The position numbers and the translations under genes are program-made. Positions 21,299-33,051 of a stretch of DNA of 64,000 bases are shown here, in pieces. How positions within the stretch are numbered: position 1 is the first letter of the stretch; every line of letters starts with the position of its first letter. A model generated the notes under the pieces. It made no database searches. It worked only from the letters and a program-made list of their open reading frames with translations, and was not told the origin of the DNA. The DNA is from Mycoplasma bradburyae (lineage in GTDB: Bacteria > Bacillota_I > Bacilli_A > Mycoplasmatales > Mycoplasmoidaceae): NCBI RefSeq assembly GCF_024339025.1, contig NZ_CP101415.1:1-64000 (forward strand), written 5' to 3'.

Positions 21299-23561
21299 AA
21301 AATTTAAGAAACTATTCAAAGCATTAAGAATTGGTGTGCTTGCATTCATTCCAATTACAACCATTGCTTTAAATAGTTGTTATAACGAAAAAACAAAGGT
21401 TATATCAACCCCTGTATCATCTATGGATGATAATAATCCTTCTGATAGCCAACCAGTTACACCAGTTAATCAAAAGTTTGGTATCAACCTAGCTAGTTTT
21501 AGCAAACTAGATAATGCTACTAACTTATTAAAATGAAAGAATCCTGAATCTAAAACTTCTGAAATGGAAATAGGCAATATTCTCAAGAACAAATTTCTTG
21601 AGAATAATCTAGAAATCAAAGTTGATGATATTAAGAATATCTTAATGAAGGACTATAAGGTAGATCAAAGTGATCTAGATAAATATAGTTTCTCAATTAA
21701 ATATAATGAAGTTTTTTATGATCGTAACGATCCAGATCGATTGATCGTTCCGATTCAGCTTTTAAAAGAAGTTGTTATCAATAACAAACTAACATTATAC
21801 CAAGGGCATGTTTATAAGTTTGTTATGGAAGGGTTTAAGCACGATAAGAAGTATGAGAGATTTGAAGGTTACAAAGCTAAACTTCAAGAATTCAAAACAG
21901 CTCATCCGATAGTTTCGATCAATATTGGTGAAACAAGTATTGGGGATTTATTGTTTGCGTCAGAAGCTGCACTTAAGAAGTTGTCAATTGATTTTAAGGA
22001 TTTTGAAGAAAGGGGGCTTTATCAAAAAATATCTGATGAAGAGAAGATAAGTAAGGCTAATAAATACAGATCAACTAAAAAAGCAGAATCTGTATACAGC
22101 GCATTTGTTAAAAGTGTAAGTATCTCTAACGACCTTAAAAAACTGCACTTTGTAGTTAGATTAGCTTATGGTTTTAGTTCTTATCAATGAAGCAATGACT
22201 TTAATTCTTACGGAGAAGATATTAGTTTTGATCAAGATATTACTAAAACATTAACTAGTGATGATTATAAGAAAATCGCCTTAAGTTATTTAGATATAAA
22301 TCTTAGGGATTTTTCACCAGTAACTAACTATGATTTTGTTAATTTTGATGCTAAAGATTTCTATCCTTTTTCTAAAAATAAAGATCTAATTAGTTTTAAG
22401 ATTAATGAAGCAAGTAATGTTTCAATTGAAAACAAAAATGCTGAGTTTAGACTTAAAACAACTTCTTCTATTGATCAGCTTAACAATCTAGATTTAGATA
22501 CAACTTATGGTGTTAAAAAACACGTAAATATATTTGCAGATCCAGAGATTACTAATTCTAATAAAACATATAACTTACATATTGGCTTACTTACACAAAA
22601 CCAACTTTCTAAAATAACTACTGATCTATATACTTACTTAAATAATACTAGTGTAATCAGTGGAGGTTATGGTGAAATCAGAGGATTTTATGCTGGTAAG
22701 AAAACTCCTGCACAACTTCACCTTGGTGAAGACGTACTAGTTAAAGCGCATTCATTATTAAAAGCACCAGTTAAATCTGAAGTAATCAACGTGTTTGAAA
22801 GAAGAACTAATAAAGTTGGTGAAGGTGTTGGTACATCTGTTATCCTTAGAATAAAATCTGAAGATTTAAAAAATGCTGTTGATAAAAATACTTACGAAGA
22901 CTATTTTGCATCATCTAAATACATCTATGTAGAAATAATTCACTTAGATGCTGAATTAACAAGACAACAATTAAATAATATCCTTAACAAGCGAGGTGAA
23001 GTTAATAGGCAATTAACTTGAACTCCTAAAACTGGTAATAGAGATTGATACCTTGATATTAGCCCGTCAAATCCAATTCCATTAGAACCTAATGATACTT
23101 TTGCAGTGGTTGCCGAATCTGACAATAACGGTGGATGAATGCCGCATGCTCACATTGATCTTTTGAGAGATAGCATGTTGATTGCTGATCCTAATGGTTA
23201 TGTTTATTCTAACGATACAAATCACTATTTTTCAGAAAGAAATATTGATAGAATAAACAGTCCTTCTACTAAACCATTCATACAAGTTCCAGGTGTTGTA
23301 TTAAAAGCTAAAGATACAGCATACTACAAAACGGATGCTAATGGTAATGAAATAACTGAAAAAGTAGAAAATAAACAATCTAAAGTTCTTGTCAAAGGCG
23401 ATGAATTCATCAACCAAAACATCAATATAGAAGAATATGAAACTAGAGGTCTACTAGACCCAAGCTTATTATTCGCTTTCAAAGACGAAAACACATATAT
23501 TGCTAGATTAAGAGACTTTTTTAAAGACTCATACCCAACAGAATTAGATCTACAAGATTAA
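21285..23561 (+). CDS. Lipoprotein with M23-type metallopeptidase domain
   Basis: This 758-residue lipoprotein starts at GTG 21285, inside the end of the upstream channel gene. It has a basic N-terminus and lipobox ALNSC, with the lipid Cys at residue 32. About 440 residues of unrecognised sequence precede a C-terminal region with the full LytM/M23 motif series: HLGED (H479, D483), YVEIIHLD (H553) and PHAHID (H621, H623). These correspond to the Zn ligands and catalytic histidines of M23 peptidases. M23 enzymes usually cut peptidoglycan cross-links, which mycoplasmas lack, so the substrate is unknown. A strong terminator follows at 23589. Confidence 0.72.
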
Positions 23562-23588
23562 TAAAACATAAAAATATAAGATATAAAC

Positions 23589-23624
23589 AAAGAAGTTGTT
23601 GCCATCCCAACAACTTCTTTTTAT
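23589..23624 (+). terminator. Intrinsic terminator after the M23-like lipoprotein
   Basis: AAAGAAGTTGTT pairs with AACAACTTCTTT around an 8-base loop and is followed by a T-rich stretch. Confidence 0.85.
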
Positions 23625-23710
23625 ATTGCTATTCTTATAAAACTAATAGATATAATCAAACCTTTATTAATCTCGGATTAATATCTTTAAAAAGTCTTGA
23701 AAATAGAATT

Positions 23711-23719
23711 TGTTATAAT
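23711..23719 (+). promoter_or_regulatory. Extended -10 promoter for the FtsX-like permease gene
   Basis: TGTTATAAT fits the extended -10 form TGnTATAAT and lies 37 bases ahead of the GTG start at 23757. No good -35 is visible. Confidence 0.5.
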
Positions 23720-23756
23720 CCATTAATAGTAATTTACTTTTAGTTACTTAGATTTA

Positions 23757-26700
23757 GTGTTTAATTTAATTAAGAGTGTTATTAGATCATTTAAGAAAGC
23801 TAAAGTAGCTTTAATAAGCTTAACGTTTTTAATCTTTTTATCATCGTTAACTTATTCTTTACTTGATAACACAAATAAGAATTTAGAAAGTTCATATGCC
23901 CTTGTTAATCAACAAGGGGATGCTGCTGACTTAGTGATTAATGAAAAGTATGATTTTGGTACATTACAATACGATTCAGAACCATCGGTAATCGGTCAAA
24001 ATCCAGATCTTTCAAATACCAGTAAAGTAAGAATCTATTTATCCCAGGAATCAATAACTCCTTATTTAAACAACATTATTAAGAATGATAAGGATAATAC
24101 TTATTCTAAGTTAATTAATTACGAACTTAACTTAAGCAGCAACCTTAACAACGAACAAAAAATCGGGATTGTGCAAAGCGAACTACTAGCCGCTTCTAAT
24201 CGTTTAAGACAAAAACTAGAAACCGATCCAAATGCCAAGATTGACAAACTCTTAAACGATAAGAATATCAATTTTGAGCGCTATGAATCTTTAGATGTAA
24301 GTGAAGGTAATCTTCAAAAAAAGATTATTCGCAACAACAATAACTACAAAGTAAATAAACTTGTATTATACGAAGGTCAAAAGATTAGTGACTTTAGGTA
24401 TGATTATTATGAAATCGTTGATAAGTTTATTAAATTAAAAAATGAATTTAATAAACTTCCCAACAATGAAAAAAGAAAATTAATAACTACCAACCAAGAT
24501 CTTAAAAAGATCTTGGAAACATTATTAAAAGGTGTTGATGAGCAAAGCGCTGATGCCAACTTATTAAAGTTTGTTCAAGCAGCTAAAAAAGTAAGCGGTA
24601 ACAATAAACTTGATGATAGCGATTATGCTAGAATAGAAGAATTTATTGATACAGAAACCAACCCAATAAACAATAATTGAAGCTTAAATTTTCAATGGAA
24701 ATATCAGATAGTTCCATTAAGTATTAGATTAATTAATCCAACAAGTTACTTTGCGATCGCAGCTCCTGGTAACTGAAAGTTTGATCAATTAAAAGATCAT
24801 AAACAGATCTTTACTAATCAAAATGTTATTCAAGAATTGTTATCTCTTAATGGTGAAGCTTTCATTAATAAATTCAATAAGATTGAAGATAAATACAAGA
24901 TCCAAATAGATCAGACAAAATATCTAATCCTAGGAGTAGGTATTACGCCTGATTTAATTTATCCAATTTATAGTTTTACGAATTTTATCCCTAACCCTGC
25001 CAATCAGAGATTGTATTATGTTAATGATCTTGGATATTCTAGATTAAGAGAAGCTTTTAGTACTAACCCGATAGAAACTAATATTGTTGCACGATTTGCC
25101 GATCGTGATCTAACAAGAGAACAACAAAAAGTCATTCTTGATGAAATCAATCAATGAGCTTCAATTAACATGTCATGGCCACCTAACTTAAAGGCGGCAT
25201 ACTTTTCAGATGATCTATCTAATATTTTAAACTTATCAGCAGCTAGAACTAATTTCATTCCTTCATTATTAAATACGATTCAAAAAACATCATTAATGCT
25301 AACAGCTATTATCATATTGTTAGCATTAATGGTAGGTATCTTAATAGTTAAAAACTATATTGAAAAAAACCGACAAACGCTAGGGATTTTGTTAGCCAAT
25401 GGATTTAATAAAACTAAGATCAATTTATCAATGGCGATCTTTAGTTTTATTCCATCTTTAATCGGTGGTATCGTTGGTTATACTTTAGGATACATCTTAC
25501 AGCAAGTAGCTATTAATGCTTTTAGTAGTTTCTGATTTATACCAGTAGAACTAAGAAAGTTTAGTGCGACAGCACTATTAACAGCTTTCTTCTTACCAGT
25601 ATTAATTTTTGGTATTACTAGTTTTTTAGTGTCAGCTTACTTAATGCGTAAAAATGTTGTTGATTCACTTAAGAATGATAGTGAATACAAAGTAAGTAAG
25701 TTATCGGTTTATATTAAAAAACCGATAAGCATGATGTCTGTAATGGATCGGTTCAGAATATCCATAGCTTTTAACTCAATGTGAAAGCTATTTATATTAT
25801 GTTTATTATCATCAGCCACTATGCTTGTATTAATTTTTTCATTATCAACTATTAATGTTTATGAAAAAGCTAAAAACAACACGTTTGATGCTAATAACTA
25901 TAAATATTATGTTGATTTGGCTACGCCAACTCAACAATCAGGTTTAATAAAATATCAAGAATTTAAAGATCTAGGTAAAACTGATGAAATCTTACCAGGT
26001 TGGGAAAATCAATCAGATTACTTCTTAGCAAATTCTAGAACTGATAAGAATCAAGCGGGTTGAGCTAACCTACATATTGTTGGTTTGAGTGATATTATTG
26101 ATCAGAATTCTAAAATTACATACCTTAAGAACTATGTTCAATCCAAAATAGGTTTGGACTACTTAATAGGGATCGGAATATTAAGTGCCAACCCTTGAAG
26201 TTTATCAAGTTCATTAATGCCTTCTAATCAGGCGGCCGCTTCAGAAAAATCTAATCAGATTTTTTTAAGAACAATAGCTAATCATGAGTATCCAAAGTTA
26301 AAAACTTTGGATGACAACGATCCTAGCTATTACATTAAGTTGGTGTATAACCCTCAACTTAATAGGGCTGTTTATGCAATAAATGAAAAGCAAGCTTTAA
26401 GTGGTGGTGTGTTGAAACCTGAGTTTATTCATTTCTTAATTCAACAATTTGAAAACATAGCTAACAATACCTATGATTTGATCGATTACAAGATTACTTA
26501 TAACCTTATAGGTTTAGATCAAAAAACTATTGGTGATAGCAAAAACAAACAATCGCCTAAATATGCATACACAAGAATTGATGTAAGGACCAAGGATGAT
26601 AAAAAATTAGAAATCAAAGGAATTAAGAATTGAATTAACACCACAGATATCAAAGAAGTTGATAAACAAAACTACCTAGGACCGATTCTGTATAATGATG

Positions 26701-27842
26701 ATAAAGTCATCATTAATCAAGAGTTGTTTAAGAAATATGATTTTAATCCAATAATCATTAATTCTTATGTAGCTAAAAGTAATGATTGATATGTTGGAGA
26801 TGAAATCGAGTTTATGATTACCAACCGCGTTGATCGAATATCAGATAAACTAAACATTATTGATCATGATCAATATGTTAAGAATCAAAATGTAAAATTT
26901 AAAATAATCGGGATTTCTAGCTCTGCTAGAGATAATGAAATATATACTTCTTATGATTTAGCAAATAAACTCCTTGGATTTAGTGACTTTGAAATACAAC
27001 AGCAATTGCCTTTTAATGGTTATTATTCAGATGATCTAGATGCGTTTGAAAAATCGACTCCATTGTTTTCGGAATCAGGATTGTTCCCATCTACTTCTAA
27101 TTTTTCAGATGATAATAAGCAATTACAAAAAATTATTAAGAACAGTATTAAGAATTTTGAATCAAGTCTTAAACCAGTTGTTCGTTATGAAGATCTATCA
27201 TCTAGTAAAAAAGCACATGTAAAAGATTATAAGGCTTTGTTGGTTGCCTTAGGTGAAGTTAAGAATATTGATGATAACAACTTCCATAAATGGACGTTGT
27301 TAAAAGACACCGATCAAGATGTTGTTAAATACATCAAGAAATTAGTTAATGTTTATGGTTCTTTACCATACAACACGATGATTAATTACTTGTATAATAG
27401 TAGCTCTAACAAGACGATATTTGAAAACATATCTAAGACATCATTAACAATTCAAAATGTAATTATATCTATGATTGTACCGATTGTTACCTTGATTGTT
27501 ATCTTGATTTCTAATATGTTGATTGATGAACTTAAGAAGATCGCGATCAGAATGAAAGCCCTAGGGTTTTCTGATCGCTCAATCATCTTATCATTCTTAT
27601 CAATTTATATCCCTGTGTTTATCTTTGGGTTACTAGTAAGTGGTCCACTTTCATTAATTCTGGTTAATATATATAATTTAATTATCTTGAAATCCGCCTC
27701 GATAGCATTGTTTACAACCATTAACTTTGGACATGTTATAGGTGCTTTATTAGGTGTTATGGGGATTTTCTCAATATCATTCTTTACGAATTGATTTACC
27801 CTTAAGAAAATGAAAATAGCTCAAGAGATAAAAAACTATTAG
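23757..27842 (+). CDS. Large FtsX-like ABC transporter permease
   Basis: This 1361-residue membrane protein is continuous only with TGA as Trp. The GTG start at 23757 is followed at once by an N-terminal membrane helix. A long extracytoplasmic region (about residues 40-500) precedes an FtsX/MacB-type domain at about 505-620 containing GILLANGFNKTKI. A further helix near 680 is followed by a second large external domain. A second FtsX-type helix set at the C-terminus (about 1225-1355) contains RMKALGFSDRSII. This is the architecture of mycoplasma MG064/MG468-type permeases, partners of LolD/FtsE-like ATPases. No ATPase is fused; the nearest candidate is at 31558-33051. The role may be lipoprotein handling or mechanotransmission. 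Confidence 0.82.
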
Positions 27843-27915
27843 CATTAGCTTTTATCATTCATTACTTTTACTTATTTATTAATAATAATTTTTATATATA
27901 CAGGAAAATACAGGC

Positions 27916-28425
27916 TTGAAGAATAACAATTTAAAACCATTATCTAGATATGAATTTAATAAAAAAGCTAAGTTAGAATTCATAGCTTCTAACTTAGAAC
28001 TTACCAACCAAAAACTAAGTGATCATACTGGGTTGAATATCAGAACAGTTCAAAGATATAAAAAACATATTAAACAAAATAATGGTTTGCATTTCAAAAT
28101 ATCACATGGAAATAAGAACCAAAACAGAACTAAAAAGATAACCGATCAAGAGATCCAAAAGATCTATAAAGATTATCTTAATTGCTGCAAGCAATTAAGT
28201 AATTCTAAGCAATCAACTAAAAACTTAAATATCCTGGAATACTATAACTTATATCTTGGTTCTGATTACAAAACCAAGATCTCATACCATTATTTAATCC
28301 AAAGATTAAATAATCAAGGATTAAGATCTGTTTATCGAATAAAAACCAAACCTAACACTAAAAGTAAATGTAATAAAAACATTAGTTTATCTATTAAGGT
28401 TATAGAAAACCAAATTAATGAATAA
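27916..28425 (+). pseudogene. Truncated transposase N-terminal fragment
   Basis: This 169-residue frame (first available start TTG 27916, with no good SD) begins with a helix-turn-helix LTNQKLSDHTGLNIRTVQRYKK. A segment ISYHYLIQRLNNQGLRS follows, like the N-terminal part of ISNCY/IS1202-type mycoplasma transposases. The DDE catalytic core is absent and the frame ends at TAA, so it is most likely an insertion-sequence remnant. No inverted or direct terminal repeats were recognised. A small standalone DNA-binding protein is the alternative. Confidence 0.55.
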
Positions 28426-28592
28426 GGAATAATTATTTATCTATTGTTTTGAATAAAACCAAAAGGTTTATTCAAAACATTTTTCATATTTGGTTAATAT
28501 CTAAAATTGGTTAGTTTTATAAGAAACTAATTATTTTAGATCAAAAATTTTATGTATGACAAAATTTACCTTAATTAGAAATAAAATAGGTT

Positions 28593-28598
28593 TATAAT
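28593..28598 (+). promoter_or_regulatory. -10 element of repeat unit 1
   Basis: TATAAT lies 39 bases ahead of the ATG at 28637. The same context recurs in units 2 and 3 with GCGTATAATAAAAAT. A convincing -35 is not seen. Confidence 0.5.
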
Positions 28599-28636
28599 AA
28601 AAATACTAATAAAGATTAATTGAGGTTATCTTAACC

Positions 28637-29254
28637 ATGGATCGTGCTAAATTTTTAAAAATTTCATCCTTTATGGGATATGCGGTTATTATACTTTTCT
28701 TGTTTGTTGTTATGCCTGTGTATCTTAGTATTATCTTCAATTTAATAAAAGTTAATAATCTATTTGTTGATGATTTTTTTTCAACTCTTACTACTGTTTC
28801 AATTACTAAGTTACGTTTAACTAGTTTTATAGATAATTACGTTGCCACCTTAGTAATATCTTTATTTTTCATAATTTACAACTTAATTTATTTAAGAAAA
28901 AACAAGAATACTTGATTAGCAAGTTTTTTCCCATTCTGTTTTAAAGAATTAAAAACTTCTAGCACTTTTGCTTATAAAATGAAGCCTGGTTCTTATTGAA
29001 CTCTTTACACTTTTTTAATCTTATCTATTTTAGCGATAGCATTATATCAACTACACTGAAACGTTGCAACTAGTTCTAATTTAATTGTTGTAACTATGAT
29101 TAATATTATTTTTCTTGTCGTTATTTGCTGCCCATTAATTTCGTTTATTATTATCATAACAACCTCAGATTACAAAACAGCCAAATTAAACAAATCTAAT
29201 TCCATTGAAACAAAAACTAACGATCGTTCTATGAACGTTAATAATAACAAATAA
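28637..29254 (+). CDS. Paralogous membrane protein, copy 1
   Basis: I do not recognise a named family for this 205-residue protein. It starts MDRAKFLKISSF, shared by all three copies. It has about four hydrophobic helices, a conserved central segment NTWLASFFPFCFKELKTS and FAYKMKPGSYWTLYTF, and a polar tail after SDYKTAKLN. The region at about residues 38-65, between helices 1 and 2, varies most between copies. It lies just downstream of a transposase remnant, in its own promoter-terminator unit. Confidence 0.85.
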
Positions 29255-29613
29255 AGACAATTATTAATCGCGCTATAAGCATTAATTTCTAATTACGAAA
29301 TTAATGCTTTTTTGTTGTTTATAGTAACCAACTTTTAGATATTTTAATGAGGTTGTTATGGCTTTATCTTTTTTATTCTGATAATTAAGCTTGATTAATA
29401 TGAAACTTATAAAAAGTCATAATTTATCTTTTATTGCCGATCGATTTTAATGCTGATAGTCTAAAATTTATGTTTTATTTAATTAATAATATTTATAGAA
29501 AAATTAATTATTTTAGATTAAAAATTTTATGTATGACAAAATTTACCTTAATTAGAAATAAAATAGGCGTATAATAAAAATAATAATAAAAAACAATTGA
29601 GGTTATCTTAACG
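29255..29613. other. Spacer between repeat units 1 and 2
   Basis: This spacer holds the unit 1 terminator (29278-29313), an AT-rich segment repeated after copy 2, and the unit 2 promoter and leader. No separate gene is seen. Confidence 0.6.
29278..29313 (+). terminator. Terminator of membrane-protein copy 1
   Basis: AGCATTAATTT pairs with AAATTAATGCT around a 9-base loop, followed by TTTTT. Confidence 0.8.
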
Positions 29614-30255
29614 ATGGATCGCGCTAAATTTTTAAAATGTTCGTCTTTTTTAGCATACACGCTAATTGTATTTTTCTTAATTGTTATGGTACCTTTGTAT
29701 ATCAATATTATTCTAGATTGAACAAAGGTTTCAGCGATATTCAGCATAGATACTCCAGAATATATAAACAAAGGTTTATCAGGTGATAATTTACTTATAG
29801 CTAGATTTATAGAAAATTACGTTGGTACTTTAGTAATATCTTTATTTTTCATAATTTACAACTTAATTTATTTAAGAAAAAACAAGAATACTTGATTAGC
29901 AAGTTTTTTCCCGTTCTGTTTTAAAGAATTAAAAACTTCTAATACTTTTGCTTATAAGATGAAGCCTGGTTCTTATTGAACTCTTTACACTTTTATAATC
30001 TTATTTATTTTAGCTTTAATGGGTTTCCAACTATTCACAGTCATTGCGGTTGACTATAGATTAATTATTCCGATGATGATTAATATTATTTTTCTAATCG
30101 TTACTTCTTGATCATTATTCTCGTTAATTGTTATTATAACAACCTCAGATTACAAAACAGCAAAATTGAACAAGTCTACTTTTATTGAAATGAAAACTGA
30201 TATTGAAATTAAAACCGAATCTAATTGTTCGGTAAATGCTGGTATCAATAAATAA
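29614..30255 (+). CDS. Paralogous membrane protein, copy 2
   Basis: This 213-residue paralogue of the flanking copies keeps MDRAKFLK and the central FFIIYNLIYLRKNKNTW block. It has a different first loop (about residues 34-62) and a longer polar tail with EMKTDIEIKTE. All Trp codons in the conserved block are TGA. It has its own upstream -10-like TATAAT and its own terminator, so expression could be independent of its neighbours. Confidence 0.85.
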
Positions 30256-30610
30256 AGATAATTATTAATATCACTATAAGCATTAATTTCTCGTAACGAA
30301 ATTAATGCTTTTTTGTTGTTTGTCTTAACTTAACTTTTAGATATATTAATGAGGTTGTTAAAAATTATGTTTTTATTTTATTAATTAAGTTTGATTTATA
30401 TGAAGATTGTAAAAAATCATAATTTATCTTTATTGTTCTTTGGTTTTAATGTTGATAGATAAAAATTATGTTTCATTTAGTTAATGATATTTATGAAACT
30501 AATTATTGTAGATTAAAAATTCTATGTATGACAAAATGTACATTAATTAAAAAATAAAATAGGCGTATAATAAAAATAATAATAAAAAATCAATTTAGGT
30601 TATCTTAACC
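30256..30610. other. Spacer between repeat units 2 and 3
   Basis: This has the same arrangement as 29255-29613: a terminator hairpin, an AT-rich repeated segment, then promoter and leader for copy 3. No gene is seen. Confidence 0.6.
30279..30315 (+). terminator. Terminator of membrane-protein copy 2
   Basis: AGCATTAATTT pairs with AAATTAATGCT and is followed by TTTTT. Confidence 0.8.
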
Positions 30611-31237
30611 ATGGATCGCGCTAAATTTTTAAAAATTTCATCCTTTTTGGCGTATGCGGCTATCATACTTTCTTTATGCGCTGTATTGCCTTCATATATT
30701 ATTATTCTCGGTCCGCTAAATGTTGTTAGGAAATTCCATGAAACTGCTCCAGAACGTATAAAAAACTGAACCTATTCAAGCACTAATTTACATGTAATTA
30801 GTTTTGTAAAGAATTACATTGGTACCTTAGTAATATCTTTATTTTTTATAATTTACAACTTAATTTATTTAAGAAAAAACAATAATACATGATTAGCTAG
30901 TCTATTCCCATTCTGTTTTAAAGATTTAAAGACATCTACTACTTTTGCTTATAAAATGAAGTCTGGTTCTTATTGAACTCTTTACACTTTTATAATCTTG
31001 TCTATTTTGCCAATATCAGGTTTTCAACCATTCTTAAACTTTACAGCTGATGTTAATAAATACTACGTTCTAACTATGATTAGTTATGCATTTCTTATCA
31101 TTACATGCTGATCAGTAATTTCATTTATTATTATCATAACATCATCAGATTACAAAACAGCACGTCTAAACAGTCTTAGTGTTTCTAAATTTGAAATGAA
31201 TACTGATAGTTCAATAAACGCTAGCATTAATAAATAA
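30611..31237 (+). CDS. Paralogous membrane protein, copy 3
   Basis: This 208-residue third copy starts MDRAKFLKISSFLAY and keeps the central block with small changes (KNNNTWLASLFPFCFKDLKTS). It is the most diverged of the three, notably in loop 1 (about 35-63) and in helices 3-4. The Ser-rich tail ends in ASINK, while copy 2 ends in AGINK. Confidence 0.85.
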
Positions 31238-31557
31238 ACACAATTATTAATCTAATTACAAGCATTAATTTCTCCTAACGAAATTAATGCTTTTTTATTT
31301 TTTGTACCCTATACCCAACTTGGTTAAGTAATAAATTAATGAGATTAATTTATAATTTTTCTTATAAAAATTAACTTTTATGTAAGTATCTATTGCGATA
31401 ATGCTTTATTGCTTGATAAACCATTATCACAAAACAAAAGCAAACAAAACACTCAATCTTATTAGATAAGTAACAATAAAGCTAATAATCCTTATAGATC
31501 TTATGATCAAGGATTATTAGCAATCTTATTGTGCTAAATTTATAATTATATAGTTAT
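31238..31557. other. Non-coding gap with terminator and hairpins
   Basis: This gap contains the copy 3 terminator (AGCATTAATT stem, 31261-31291, then T6), a GATAATG/CATTATC stem near 31394-31428, and an 11-bp stem GCTAATAATCC/GGATTATTAGC at 31481-31521. The last lies 37 bases ahead of the ATPase start and has no T run, so it may be a leader structure rather than a terminator. Confidence 0.55.
31261..31297 (+). terminator. Terminator of membrane-protein copy 3
   Basis: AGCATTAATTT pairs with AAATTAATGCT and is followed by TTTTTT. Confidence 0.8.
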
Positions 31558-33051
31558 ATGTCAAATTTACAAATAACCAAACATATTAAAGAAGCAACTA
31601 TTGCTAACGATCTAGAATACCTTAAAATCGACTGGGAACAACCAGTAGTATATGTTGTTTATAACTTTGGTGAATTTAACAATATCTATAATTCTTATAT
31701 TGGAAATGTCATCTACTACATAAGACAAAGAACAGAAAAAATCTGTTCTTTGCGTCCTAACTTTAAAGTTAATGTTAATAGTTTTTGTAATAACTTACAG
31801 TATTTAAAACAAAACCTTGACCAAACTTATGGGAAGATGTTTTATTTCTACAATTTCCAAACCAAGCAAGAACAATACCTTATTAAGAAATTCGTAGACC
31901 ATGTTAATGAGATAACTAATCAATTAATCTTTATGATTAATGATTATATCTACGAACTTAAACAAAAGAACCGAACGGTTGAAAGAAAAAAACAAGCTAA
32001 TTCTCAAGAAGAATACGAAAGTATTCTTAATGAAGAATCTTCAATCATGATTAATTATTTCAAGAAACTAGAAAACAACGTTTCAGACGATGCTTATCTA
32101 GGGGATAATTGAATCAAGAAAACCGAAGTATCAATCAAACAAAGAGAACAAAAGATAAAAGACTTTTTTAAGATCTTAAATCTTAAAAAATATGAGACTG
32201 TAAATTTACCTAATATTTATAAAAAAATAGATAAGTTCAAACAGAACTTAGAAACAGCTTTTTGGAACCTAGAAGTAAGTAAAGTATCAATTCTTAATAA
32301 ACCTCATAAAGTAAAAGAGGTAATTCCTACTAAGAGTGATTATGTTATAGATCTTAAGAATGTAACTAAATATTATTCAAATGGCGTAACTACTACTAAG
32401 GTATTAAAGAATGTAAACCTACAAATTCCTTGAGGAGAATTTGTAGTTATCCTAGGTCCTTCTGGTAGTGGTAAAACAACATTATTAAATATTATCTCAG
32501 GAATGGATCGAGCTAGCAGTGGAACTACTTTTGTGGCTAATAAGAACCTTATTGGTTTTAGCGATACCCAACTAACCAAATTTAGACAAGAAAACATCGG
32601 TTATATTTTCCAACAATATGGATTATTACCCAATCTTAATGTTAAAGAAAACATTGAGATTGGTTCGTTCCTGCAAAGAGATGCTTCTAAAAGAGCTGAT
32701 ATTGACCAATTACTTAAAAGTATTGGGATGTATGAGCAACGTAATAAGTTGCCTACTGAACTATCTGGCGGACAACAACAAAGAGTGTCGATCGCTAGAG
32801 CGATCGCTAAAAACCCTACAATAATCTTTGGTGATGAACCTACTGGAGCATTGGATGAAGAAATGACTCAAGTAGTTCTAGAAGAGTTTGTAAATATTAA
32901 TAAGAAAAATAAAACAACTTTAATAATAGTTACTCATAACCCATTGATTGCCGATATAGCAACAATGGTTATAAGAGTAGGTGACGGAACAATTAAATCA
33001 GTTGTTAGAAATGAAAATCCTAAGACTGTAAGAGAAATTAATTGAAGCTAA
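31558..33051 (+). CDS. ABC transporter ATPase of the FtsE/LolD/MacB type with a long N-terminal extension
   Basis: This 497-residue protein has an ATPase domain at about residues 262-490 with Walker A GPSGSGKTT, Q-loop YIFQQYGLLPN, signature LSGGQQQR, Walker B IIFGDEPTGALD and H-loop VTHN. DEPTGALD is typical of the LolD/FtsE/MacB group, which pairs with FtsX-like permeases. About 260 N-terminal residues, rich in Lys, Tyr and Asn and probably helical, have no ABC motifs and no recognised fold. The likely partner is the large FtsX-like permease at 23757-27842, as in the MG467/MG468 pair of M. genitalium. Confidence 0.88.

Larger units (their letters stand above)
28543..31296 (+). repeat. Three tandem repeat units of about 0.98 kb, each with a gene, leader and terminator
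   Basis: Each unit has the same upstream segment (around 28543, 29514 and 30513) with TATGTATGACAAAAT, a TATAAT-like -10 and GAGGTTATCTTAAC, then a paralogous membrane-protein gene, then the same GCATTAATTT hairpin terminator. The segments between gene copies are also alike. The central and C-terminal gene parts are strongly conserved, while the first external loop differs. Confidence 0.88.

Noticed and set aside
29508-29771. Minus-strand 87-codon ORF overlapping membrane-protein copy 2
   Set aside because: It is a shadow of the leader and 5' end of the second paralogue, and it is not kept in the equivalent positions of copies 1 and 3.
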